Origin: Ornithodoros turicata
Taxonomy: Eukaryota; Arthropoda; Arachnida; Ixodida; Argasidae
Length of the DNA stretch: 64,000 nt
Direction of reading: 5' to 3'
Assembly: GCF_037126465.1 (NCBI RefSeq)
Contig: NW_026999318.1
Span: 2,576,447-2,640,446, forward strand
Made by a program: the position numbers and the translations under genes. Shown here piece by piece: positions 46,546 to 56,008 of the stretch (positions within the stretch are counted from its first letter, which is position 1; every line of letters starts with the position of its first letter). The notes beneath the pieces are model-generated. The model was not told the DNA's origin and did no database searches. It worked only from the letters and a program-made list of their open reading frames with translations.

Positions 46546-46721
46546 TATCAGCTCAAGTAGCCGGCAACTCACATCTTCGTCTGGACGTGTCTTAGATGAT
46601 CCCCAATTAGTGTAATGACTCCCTGGTGGGTCCTGATTAATGTGGGGGGTCCCAATTAGCTCTAATTGCTAATTAATGGCGTCCAGGCGAAGATGTGAGT
46701 TTCCGGATACTTGAGCTGATA
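46546..46721. mobile_element. Terminal 176-bp mini-foldback of the right arm
   Basis: Inverse copy of 24054-24229 at the same distance (10 bp) from the outer edge of the giant foldback. At least one base differs: gatgtgagttgcc here against gatgtgtgttgcc on the left. Confidence 0.7.
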
Positions 46722-46734
46722 CATTACTACTCTC

Positions 46735-47139
46735 AAGAGGACGATAAACAAAAGATGGCAGGAATATTGGGATACACAGATACGCAATAAACTACACCTG
46801 GTTAAAAATAACATAGGACACCCTATACAGAGCTTGGAAAAGAGAGCACATGCAGTAACCCGGACACGGCTAAGGCTTGGCCACACTCACCTCACCCATA
46901 GTTTCCTTCTTCACAGGGAGGAGCCACCCGAGTGCACACACTGTGGGGAACCCCTTTCTGTTCTGCACATCCTTATTTCTTGTGCGTCGTATGAATCTCT
47001 TCGCCATCGTCACTTCCAGGAGTTTTATAGGAATCACCTACCGCTCCACCCAGCCCTACTGCTGGGTGATGACGCTCTTTTACCGTTTAGTAGAGTCTAT
47101 AATTTTATTAGAGACACTGGTTTTTTAAACGCCTTGTAA
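46735..47139 (+). pseudogene. LINE copy 2 ORF2, 3' portion after the insertion
   Basis: The reading frame resumes exactly where it stopped at 24043, once the duplicated CTC is accounted for (QDLKPHL / LKRTINKRWQ, compared with QDLKLCLKRCINNDWQ in copy 3). It carries the C-terminal zinc motif (CTHCGEPLSVLHILISC) and ends with TGFLNAL at 47139. This protein continuity shows that both halves belonged to one element and that the insertion was a clean 3-bp duplication event. Confidence 0.93.
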
Positions 47140-47244
47140 TTTTAACGATATTTTCCTGAAAACACAGTACTTGAGCTAATTTGTATCATGTACTGGTTTT
47201 AACCTTATCATTCCATTTTTAACTAGTGACATTTTTAACAATGT

Positions 47245-47310
47245 TTTGGCGCATTATAGCCTCCGTTGCTGCTGCGCCATTAAAATACTAATCATCATCA
47301 TCATCATCAT
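47245..47310 (+). promoter_or_regulatory. LINE 3'-end hairpin and ATC tail (copy 2)
   Basis: A GGCGCA / TGCGCC stem encloses a loop different from copy 1 and is followed by attaaaatactaatc and a pure ATC run that merges with the target duplication. Confidence 0.75.
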
Positions 47311-47318
47311 GGCTGTCA

Positions 47319-48286
47319 ACCTAAAATGGAGGAGGTTCAAATTCACAAATTCATTGAAATGGAGGTGGTTCACATTGAATACATATCTGTATGTCTGAAG
47401 CCGTGGTTGATGCCACATTACCGATAAATATTGAATGTTAATTTTTACCCGGTGCATAAGGAAAACGCTTCAGCACAATGCAAGGTCATTTTCTGATTGC
47501 CACTGTTTCACAGTAGCTTCATAATTGCAACATCATTGCACCCCTCTTTCTGCAATTCTTAAAACTGTGTTCCTTAATAGTGTGAGAAAAATTAACAAGC
47601 CATTAGGTAAAACAGCTAGACTGTACATTTAATGTCGGTGCCCCTGGTTGCACAATCCATTATATTTTAACAAGCTGTGTGTTATCTGGTGTATCTGTGT
47701 GTTTCTGGCAGACAAAGGTAGGGATTTTAATTTTCACATTTGGCTGATAATTTGGACTCTAGAACAAATTATGTGGCTCCTACAACATTGGATTGTCAGG
47801 CGGCCACTGTAATTAGGCTGCAGGCTTACCTTACTTCAGCCAGAGCAGAAGTGGTCATACTTACAGATACGTGGTTTGTGGTGGCAGTGGTGTTCCCAGG
47901 TCTGCCTGTCTCACTGAAGTTGTTTTGATATGAGCATTTCAAGTTTTAACTAGGTTCATCACATTACCTTGTTTGGCGCATTATAGCTCTAGTAGCTTTT
48001 GCGCCAAAATAAAAATCATCATCATCACCAAAGTCTGCCTGTGATTTCCTCTCCTGGCACACTGGGTACTGAGGTCCATGACGGAACCTAGCAGATGGAA
48101 CGCAAACTACAATTAGACAAGAACAGCGAGCTGGGCTAGTTGGTATAAACTGAGCAGCATCGTAGTGCTCAAGAACAGACACAACACTAAAAAAGACTAG
48201 GTAAGTGCACACTCTCAAGTACCGTTTGTTCCGGACATTTCCAAACAGGAAAAAACAACGACAAGCACCGAAGCGACACCGCACAC
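47319..48286. other. Gene-free spacer with one LINE stub
   Basis: Apart from the stub at 47910-48032 I see no gene or defined repeat. Confidence 0.45.
47910..48032 (+). mobile_element. LINE 3' stub, about 123 bp
   Basis: It carries GGCGCA...TGCGCC, then aaaataaaaatc and an ATC tail. The 10-bp direct repeat GTCTGCCTGT at 47900-47909 and 48033-48042 brackets it as a target duplication. It is a severely 5'-truncated LINE insertion. Confidence 0.7.
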
Positions 48287-49240
48287 CTACAGCACCATAT
48301 CTAAAAAGTCAATCTCTCTTTCAGATAAAGCAGTCGACAGCTGGCTGACACAGCCGCCACCTTCAGCCCGAGCAGTCGTGTGAGCATCAATTGCCTCTCT
48401 AATCGAGGCTTTTTTTGCAACCCCCAAAAGCACTGTCCTGTCAAAAAGGGCTTTGCATGAACAGCGGCTGCATTGGACTGCCAAATGTCCTGACGGGGAT
48501 GACCGAATCACACACGCATGCTCTCTGAAAATGGTCTCGCAATTTACCAGTGGCAGAGTTGCTAATACTGCATCCTTGATTTTAGCATTCTCATGAACAT
48601 GTCGCAAGTTGAGCTCCATCTGGTTGGGACGTCCTTCTTCAGTTTCAGCTCTGGTAGTCCCATCTGCCTTTGCATCCTTTGAAGCTTGACTGCTGCATGT
48701 GGGCTTCTTTTGATGTACTGCAAAATTGCCTTTACTTTGGAATGCACCGCACCCATTTCTTGCACACCGGATTGCACCACTAAGTTCAACGAATGTGCAA
48801 AGCATGGGAGATGCCGCCATCCGCACAGTTGTGACAGCTGCCCTAACATTCCCGGCGTTATCGCTCACAATTGCGGTCACCTTCTCAAGGATGCCCCATT
48901 CGGCCAATGTTCTCTTGAGTTCACTTTCTAGGTTCCCAGCAGCATGTCTTTCGTCATAACGATAACAGTCCAGCAGGACCTTCTTGAGCTCACAGTGACT
49001 GGTAATGAAGTGAGCTGTCACAGCTATGAAACTTTTTGCGTTCAAGGATGTCCAGCTGTCTGTTGTTATACATGTGCTGGTGACGTCCTGCAGCTCTTTT
49101 CTCACAACCTCGGACACCTTATTGTACATTTGACACAACATCATCGTAGAGAGGCTCTTTCTGGACGAGGCGGTACCCACTATTCAGCAGTTCCACAGCT
49201 TTTTTGAACTGCTTATCATCTACGATTGAGAAAGGACAAT
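48287..49240 (-). pseudogene. hAT-family transposase, frameshifted and truncated
   Basis: Minus-strand remains of a hAT transposase of the ZBED-like type. In order: FSIVDDKQFKKAVELL (N-terminal to the core), SRKSLSTMMLCQMYNKVSE, TTDSWTSLNAKSFIAVTAHF with the first catalytic Asp, KVTAIVSDNAGNVRAAV with the second, CFAHSLNLVVQSGVQ, and DVPTRWSSTCDMFMRML. Frameshifts are evident near 49170, 48845 and 48600, because the family sequence jumps between frames. The BED zinc finger and the C-terminal dimerisation region with the catalytic Glu are not found. I see no terminal repeats or TSD, so the element ends are lost. Confidence 0.75.
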
Positions 49241-49450
49241 AGCAGCATGGAAATGATCGGAATTAAATATGACGGGAGAAGTAGAAATGAACATTCTGAG
49301 CCCTGTGATACATATTCGCACAAAACGTTTGAGCGTAGCGCGCAAACCTAGCCCGCGAGAGAGATTTGAATCTCGCAGCAGAAATGCCCCCTCTCTCTGC
49401 TGCCAGCCGCTGACGTCATGTGGCCGTGCCGTCTTTTTCTTTCTTTTTAG

Positions 49451-49647
49451 CGAGTTGTCCGGCGTCGCGGCGCCAGCAAGCCGACCGAGCAGGAAGCGGC
49501 GGCGTTCATCGGACGTCGTGGAAAGGACAGGTGATGAACTGAACGCTGTACAGGCGACACGTCTGCTCTTCTTGGCAAAACTTTTTATGGAGTTGGAGCC
49601 CAAGCTCCGACAGCTTCGATTTCAGAACACGAATGTCCCGGAGACTC
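49451..49647 (+). CDS. Probable host-gene exon, plus strand, unknown function
   Basis: The 197-bp open segment sits between a good acceptor (tctttctttttag, ending 49450) and a strong donor (gtaagt from 49648). It reads ELSGVAAPASRPSRKRRRSS..., a basic, serine-rich start possibly serving as a nuclear-localisation signal, then a helical part (LLFLAKLFMELEPKLRQLRF). Phase in: two bases come from the previous exon; phase out: one base. No neighbouring exon is identified and the family is not recognised. The exon call rests on splice signals and composition only. Confidence 0.4.
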
Positions 49648-50767
49648 GTAAGTGATGTGCTAAGTGTGAATGCTGCTGAACATTCGGATTGAAATATAGT
49701 GCTTCTTCTTAGTTACATATACATAGTCATGAAGACGCGGCCCAGTGACCAGTGTTTTCATTTGCCATTAAACACATAATCAATCATTCAATCAATCAAT
49801 CATTTGAAGAGGTCGTCGACCATCATGACTTCTTCGTGTTGTGGTCAACACTATGGGCTCTGAACCGCATGGACACTGGCATCTCCGAGGCGAAAGAGCG
49901 GGCCGATGAATGCATAGCTGTGTAACATTGCGCTTGCCATATCTTACTGATACCAGGAGGGCAACATCTCCACAAGCACAGCAACATAGATACCAAAGCA
50001 AAGTAGTAGAGTTCATCTGCTCGCGATCTGTGGGAAGCCCCAAAACACATGGCCAAATAAGCGTTTTCTTTTTTTAATGGTCATATGCAGGCACAACAGC
50101 GGCACATGGAATAAATCTCCAACTGACAGGAATGTATTTAGTCGTATCATACATGGTGCACACACAGGCACAATACTGTTCACTAAGTAACGGCACCTCA
50201 GCACAATCGGAACGGAAACCACAACCGCGTACGATACACCTCAACCCGAGCCACCACGGCAACACAGAGGCCTAGCCACACCTTTTACACTGCCCGCAGT
50301 CTCGTTTTATGCAAAACGTACGAGACAAATCATGTAAGAACGCAAGTGAATGTCAAACGCAAGTAAATTGAGCAACACCGCCTCAGTCGGTAAGTCGCCA
50401 CGATTCCGGAGCTAGCAGACGATTCTGGCTGTTGTTCTGGCGGGGAGCGGACGCTTCCGGCAGCTAATGAAGTGCTCGACCACATGACGTCACCACACGC
50501 CAGACTCGGCTTTGAGGAACTGTCCCCGCGGAGCGCATTCTTGCAAACTAATTTTCTGGGGAATTTCGCGATTTTCAAAGGAAATATTTTGTGTGATAGT
50601 TTATGAAGGTAGTATATTCATATCAAGCGGTGAAAAATATATGTTCCGAATGATTTCCATGCTCCTTTAACAACCATCTGAACGACCTGCTCGTCTATTT
50701 GTTTTGCTCTGCTGAGTGCGATAGGTCGTCTGACGAAATCTGTAATTTGCTGTTGGGTCCTGCTAGA
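49648..50767. other. Gene-free stretch
   Basis: No supported gene; a short 'aatc' run lies near 49783-49803. Confidence 0.45.
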
Positions 50768-51253
50768 GGCCTTTCGGTCACCTGATATCGTAGCCGTTTT
50801 CAGAACAAAAATCCGTTCGATAGATCGCCCGCAAAAAATTCGTGAAGGAACGCCATTTTTTTCTTTATTTTGTTCATTGCGCATCTTCGCAGACGAGTAT
50901 TTCCTTCATCCCCAACGTGAGAGGGGAAAGGAGTACAGTGCCGCCTCATGCGTCGAAGATGAGCTTTAACTTGCGGAAACAAAACGAAAACAAATGTATC
51001 AGGTGACTCTATCGGAACTGGCCTTATCTTGGGTTGCATTTTCTGTTTCCGTTTAATCTTTTTCCAGGACGCGAGAGTCGATAGTGTGCTCTTTCTCCCT
51101 CTCACATTGGGGGTGAAGGAAAGACGTGTCTTCTAAGAAGCGCAATGAACAAAATAAAGAAGAAAATGGCGTTCTTTCACGAATTTTTTGCGGGCGATCT
51201 ATCGAACGGATTTTTGTTCTGAAAATAGCTACGATATCAGGTGACCGAAAGGA
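50768..51253. mobile_element. Foldback element of about 486 bp with 155-nt arms
   Basis: The left arm starts cctttcggtcacctgatatc and the right arm ends gatatcaggtgaccgaaagg. The inverted match continues for about 155 nt per arm through 'tcgatagatcgcccgcaaaa' and 'cattgcgc', with a few indels, around a spacer of about 170 nt. It is non-coding. No clear TSD is seen. Confidence 0.75.
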
Positions 51254-51451
51254 ACAGATGTTCTCATTGGGACAACTTTGTAGCTTTTATAATTAAAAAG
51301 TTAATTAATGAAAGTTAATTAAGACATTGCCTTTGGACTTTGCTAATGCCCTCCTAAGGAGTGCTCTTCAGCATATGCTATATTGCAATTGATTTCATCT
51401 TGGAAAAGTGTTATATATATATTTTTAAAATATGTCCATAGTTAGCTGGGA

Positions 51452-51504
51452 TTTATGACCTGTGTTGTCAATGCGCCATTAAAACTCCAATCATCATCAT
51501 CATC
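51452..51504 (+). mobile_element. LINE 3' stub, 53 bp
   Basis: It contains 'tgcgccattaaaactccaatc' minus its first base plus an ATC tail, so it keeps only the 3' side of the hairpin. A perfect 12-bp duplication AGTTAGCTGGGA flanks it at 51440-51451 and 51505-51516. Confidence 0.9.
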
Positions 51505-51516
51505 AGTTAGCTGGGA

Positions 51517-52590
51517 CACCCTCTATATACATGCTACCATACCAATAGCAAGTGCCACTTTCAGCGGTGTCAGCTCCTTTCTGGTTGTTGCTTCAGGACA
51601 CGACGATCTCTTGGGGCATTCTTTCCACTGTAGGCTCGATCAGCGAGAACACTGTCGCCCCATAGTGCTTTCGCCATCTCTTTGATAACGAGAGTGGGCC
51701 TCTTGTTCCTGAATATCCTTGTGACCTGTGTTTCCGTGAGGACATATCCATTATTGATGTGAAACTGTAAAGGGAAAATTTTCCGGTTAGGTATACGATA
51801 ATAAATTATTTTAATTTAGTGACCCTGCTATCCTCAAGTTTACACATGGGCTTCGCATTAGTCAAGGTCGACTTCGAAGATATGCATGTTTATTAAAAAG
51901 ATAACGACTCAACAATAGTTGCTATTGACATTATAATTATGGCACTAGAAGAGTGCACTCTTGCACCCCATCATGAAGCACGACTGCAATTTCACCGTCG
52001 CATCAGCATGCAAAGGCCTAGCTTTTGGCATCATGCTTAAACCTCCTAGCTTTCTGCGGCAGGAAATTAGCTTTTCTGCGGACGTGGATTTAAAAAGCGG
52101 CATCTGACTGCGTGCAAGAAAGGCAAATTCCGCGGCATACGATGCTGCAAACATGATAAAAATTGCACATAATCGCGGAGAGCGGGTTTCTTACGTGTTT
52201 GCGATGTGCAGCAGGCGCGAATGCCTCCAAATTGCGCTACCCACACATGCGGCCGAAGCGTTGCCTATATTGCCGCCGATTGCACAATTGCGGGCAACAG
52301 GAAATCCATGATTGCTGGCAGAGATGTAAGAAACACGTTGTGTTCTTCACGCGACTTCGTTGAAACGAAGCTTGGTTCTGTCTGTGAGACGGTGAAGAGC
52401 TAAAATTGTAAAAATAACGCAGTTCTGCGGTAGCTTGGATGGATTCAATGATGGTTTTTATTTTGATGCATGAAACTTGCTAACAGTCATGAGGAATGAA
52501 GTTAAACTACTGAATCAATGCGTGACAAGAACTAGTTTACGCTCATCCTGCCATAACAGACAGTGCACCATTTAGTTGTCTGGCATATGT
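51517..52590. other. Gene-free stretch
   Basis: Short cysteine-rich frames near 52200-52360 were examined and do not fit a zinc-finger family. Nothing else is supported. Confidence 0.45.
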
Positions 52591-53168
52591 TTAGGGGCTG
52601 ACTTTTTCGGGTTTGATCCGAATCCGCCCGATATTTACCCCCAAATAAAATTTGCAAAATTCGGGTTTAACCCGAGTTTACCAGAAAACTAGCTCCCACA
52701 AACTTGCTGCTCCACCACCGTACGTAACACAAATCACTGAAAAGTTTGCAGTAGAATAGCAAAAATGGTAGAGGAGCAGAAATGTGTGATGTTACTGTTT
52801 AAAAAGATGCATGATAGAGCGTTCGCGTAATTATTGGTTGCTCAAGGCCGCTTCACCGGTCTGCTCTGAAGTATTAGGTGAAGCGCACTTTAAGGCACAG
52901 GCGGGATTGTTTGATTGTGTATGGTTTCGCCTGATTTCCAAACGACACGCAAGTGACGACGGCACTAATCCAACTTAAATCCCATAATGATCCAGTTTAA
53001 TGACACTGCTGTACTATGTATCCCACTTTAGCAGGTTATTTTTGAAACAGTTGTAAACAGCAACCAGGCCTAACATTTTTTTTTTCTTCAAAGGGACTCC
53101 AATCGTCACACACCTCGCGTTTACCCCCGGATATGGTAAAAATAAAACTCAGAAAAGTCGGGCCCTGA
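52591..53168. mobile_element. Probable hAT-type MITE, about 578 bp
   Basis: The left end ttaggggctgacttttt and the right end read inversely (tcagggcccgacttttc) are imperfect inverted repeats beginning with an 'AGGG' typical of hAT elements. The flanks gcatatgt and gcatatcc match at six of eight positions and could be a mutated 8-bp TSD. The interior includes 'gggtttaacccgag', a word also found near 54549. It is non-coding. Confidence 0.5.
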
Positions 53169-53610
53169 GCATATCCTCACAACTAGCTACATTGAACAGT
53201 GCTGATTAGCTAAGTACAATGACACTTGTGTTAACACAAGGTTAAGTGCATGTCCTCACCAGGAGGCTGAAACGCAACAGCAGCACCACCAGTAGGTGAA
53301 ACATGGCTTGTCAACCCTGGAAAGAGTTTAGGGTATTAGTTTTATGCAGCAGAAAGAAGGTTGGACACAAGGAAAGGACAACCGAAACTCATTTTTGAGT
53401 AGGGAAATCTTCATTTTTGAGTACACGGGGGCAGAAAGTTTGGTGCAATCTCTGTCAATTCCACAGTTCCTGCGTAACATGGCACGCAAAATTAGAACTG
53501 CTGCAAAATGACCCAGCTGCCACAGCCATCTTACATGTGCTGAACAGTGTGGCTACTGCTATATGTAGATTGAAACAACAGAACATCAGACACTACAACT
53601 GGTTCACGCT

Positions 53611-54511
53611 TTAGGCTTTCCCCAGTAACGGTGCAGCTGTAACAAAATAAATAAAATTTGAATGCAAGTTAGCTATAGACTTCTTAGACACGAAAATACC
53701 TGAGCGTAAAAGACTTTCCTCGCCGCCTTGTTGTGCAGCATCTCCAATTACTGACGGCTCTTTGAAAAGAGCTGAAATAACGACTCAAATCAGCGCCCGT
53801 GTCTTCAAGACCTTTTTACGTTACTTACACTCCTGAAGCTGGTCATCGTGTAAGATGAGATCGTCATCTGGGGTTACATGATCAACTGCTGGAAACTGCT
53901 GTTACTTGCAGAACTTGCCTGCTCTGGACCTACGGAATGGAGAATAAATGCAAACAAAGCCTCTGTTAACTGCCTTATGTGTGCGGCGGTTTGTTGTTCA
54001 TTTACCTTTTGTGCGTATGGCATCAGTAGTGAGCATCGAGCTTATTCCATCAAGTGTGATGTGCACCGGGAAGGGATTGACAGAGACAGGTGGTGCCTGC
54101 TGAATTACTTGATGTAACAACAAATTTCCAACTCACGTTGAGTCAATTTTGAGTCCACCTTGGATTCCAGGCGCTTCAGCCGTGCCATTAAGTCAGCATT
54201 CTTTTGCTGTTCCACTCGAAGGTCAGTCTTCAATCTCTGCATCTCTTTCTCTACAGTTGTCGCTGCGCCACAAAACTCCCAATCATCTTCATCATCTTTC
54301 TCTACAATTCTGACCTCAGATGACAACACCACGCTGTCGTCACTGCCACTATCGATGTCTGAGTGCGGTGATGTCTGCCTTTGGACTCTCGTCTTGGGAT
54401 ACTAAAAGCACTGCACTTAGAGGACAAACAGGAAACTAGCAAGATGCTCACTTGAGTTTGGTGTCTTGCTAGTACCCGGCAGCTTGCCGTGTTGATGCTG
54501 TCACCAGTTAC
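53611..54511 (-). CDS. 3' part of a probable host gene, coiled-coil protein
   Basis: Four introns with consistent phases join five open segments on the minus strand. Segment 1: 54452-54511, VTGDSINTASCRVLARHQTQ. Segment 2: 54137-54401, from YPKTRVQRQ through an acidic-serine run (DIDSGSDDSVVLSSE) to a coiled coil, KEMQRLKTDLRVEQQKNADL and MARLKRLESKV. Segment 3: 53829-53888, VDHVTPDDDLILHDDQLQE. Segment 4: 53700-53771, LFKEPSVIGDAAQQGGEES. Segment 5: 53611-53636, APLLGKA then TAA. All junctions have AG acceptors, and the donors include GTGAGC, GTGAGT, GTAAGT and GTATTT. Upstream exons are not identified. No family is recognised. Segment 2 contains an in-frame LINE stub. Confidence 0.55.
54256..54294 (+). 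mobile_element. LINE 3' stub, 39 bp, inside a putative exon
   Basis: 'gttgtcgctgcgccacaaaac' minus its last base, then an ATC-like tail, flanked by the perfect 12-bp duplication TCTTTCTCTACA (54244-54255 and 54295-54306). It keeps only the 3' half of the hairpin. Stub plus duplication is 51 bp, so it adds exactly 17 codons to the minus-strand frame (DDEDDWEFCGAATT region) without a stop. Confidence 0.88.
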
Positions 54512-55874
54512 CTGCAAGATACATTAAAATTATGGTGTGGCTTTCTCGGGTTAAACCCGACTGTACTCAAAACTCCTTCCCCAATTAGCCTCCCGCAAAT
54601 TGGGGTTCAACCCAATTTCTCCCTGGACTTCGTGCATGTGGTGGTCAGCAACACGCATTTTGTCATTTCTCTCCGGCCTAAAAAGCTTCTTCTGGTGTCA
54701 GTGTTTTTTAAGGAAAGGGGTGCTGCTTCCAGAGCTGTCACCAGAACCCATTATTTATTGGATTGACAAACACACGTGGGCCAAAAAGGGAGCTAAGAAT
54801 ACTGGTCCCTCTTTTAGAGCCCTCGTTCACTTCAGGCTAATTCCATCGAATTTCGACCAAGCAAGGAATCTGACCATCTCCAATTTTTTTTAAATATATT
54901 CCTCAGCGGGCGGGAAATTATCAAAAATGCGCCTATATTTAAGCCCCAACCTTGAGCCATTTTCGAGGGAGAGGGGGAGCAAGAAACTGGTCGACATGTG
55001 CCCCAGTCGTTTCGGGCTACTTTGCGGGCTTCTCAATTTAGAACTATGCAGTTCTAAGAGCCATAATTTTTTCCCCCGCTCACTACTACATGGACAACTC
55101 ACTTTCTTCTTCCTACCCGTTTGCAACTGACACTCTTTTCGTAAAAAAATTGCAAAGTCGCAAGAAAACGCGAAAAACGCCGTTTTTTGGAGCCTTCATG
55201 TACTGACGGCGTTTATCGGAGAATAATGGAACTTACACCATTCGTTTCGTCATTGCATACCCTATCTGTTGATACCATTTTCATTGTTGTAGAGTTAATC
55301 TGCTAGAAGCAGATTGTAGTAATCCCACAGGCGGTATAGCAATTTAGCTGTATTTCGGCCGGCGCTAGCAAAAAATGGCCATCAAAAAGTTGCCCCGATT
55401 TTTTATATGTTGCGCAGAAACCCTTTCCTAACACACAGAAAAAAATTGAGATTCGTTTTTGATTGTCGGTGACGCTACGATTTTTTAAAGTGACAGTGTG
55501 CACCCTATAAACCCTACACCAATTTAGCTTTAGTGTCATGTTTTCCTTCCATCACTATAAGGATATGTATCTGATCACGAGCAGGTATGACAGCAGCAAT
55601 CAAAATCAGCTGCTGCATGATGCCATGTGGGCAGAAATCAGAATGCAACTTTTTGTCCTTACACTTTAGTGAAGCGCCTAGATACACTTCCTGGGTGCTT
55701 TCAGAACAATTTCACCGTATTCCGAAGGGGGAGAGCACAAAAAAACATTACACATGGACCAGTTCTAACCAGTAATTGGTATTTATTGCACAAGATGCAG
55801 AAAAAGAAGAACGAAGACACTGTTGCTAGTTTGAGCTTGTCCTTGTCTGCTGTTTTTGCGTCTGCTGTTTAGCA
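54512..55874. other. Gene-free stretch before LINE copy 4
   Basis: No supported exon on either strand; a 'cgggttaaacccga' word lies near 54549. Confidence 0.45.
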
Positions 55875-56008
55875 TCAACCTTGGGCAGTCTTTTCACTCT
55901 CCAGAAGCTGCACTAGGGTATAGTGCAGAGGTAGGTGTTAGCGTGCGGGGCACGTTCCCTAAGTTGGGCTCCATGGTGGGCGACACGCCTGCTGTACTGA
56001 ACAATAAT

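Larger units (their letters stand above)
24044..46731. mobile_element. Giant palindromic foldback element with nested insertions
   Basis: Inserted into LINE copy 2 with a 3-bp duplication, CTC at 24041-24043 and 46732-46734. The left terminus AGTAGTAATGTATCAGCTC is the exact inverse of the right terminus, and the inverted identity continues inward to an axis near 31716. Removing the Harbinger-like insertion (31842-34348) and LINE copy 3 (34521-40149) with their TSDs leaves about 14.5 kb of almost pure palindrome. The arms appear about 99 percent identical by eye. No long ORF, transposase or known domain is found; the mirrored short frames on both strands are shadows of the symmetry. It behaves as a non-autonomous DNA-type element of very large size. 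A 3-bp TSD fits CACTA, Harbinger, Academ or Zator types but does not decide among them. Confidence 0.88.
31716..46731 (-). repeat. Right arm of the giant foldback, interrupted twice
   Basis: Inverse of the left arm, present in three pieces: 31716-31841, 34352-34520 and 40162-46731. It is interrupted by the Harbinger-like element and by LINE copy 3. It has one fewer 786-bp tandem unit than the left arm. Mirror positions outside the tandem array (for example 27091 with 44473, and 31339 with 40244) sum to nearly the same value, showing very few indels. Confidence 0.85.
18872..47310 (+). mobile_element. LINE copy 2, full-length but interrupted by the giant foldback
   Basis: The 5' end, CCCGGCGTCGGGAACTTGG, is identical in position to copies 3 and 5. 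The 3' end at about 47310 carries the family hairpin and ATC tail. The duplicated target ATCATCATGGCTGTCA is found at 18856-18871 and ends at 47318, so both ends belong to one insertion. LINE sequence occupies 18872-24043 and 46735-47310, about 5.75 kb in total. Between them lies a 22.7-kb insertion. ORF1 and ORF2 each have one nonsense mutation. The pre-existing ATC run in the target suggests the ATC tail of the RNA annealed to the nicked target. Confidence 0.92.

Noticed and set aside
24044..46731. Assembly artefact explaining the palindrome
   Set aside because: The LINE reading frame resumes with an exact 3-bp duplication, and the arms differ by a tandem unit, at least one base in the terminal module and two TSD-flanked insertions.
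52170..52420. THAP or CCHC zinc-finger exon
   Set aside because: Cysteine and histidine spacing does not fit either family and no consistent splice signals surround it.
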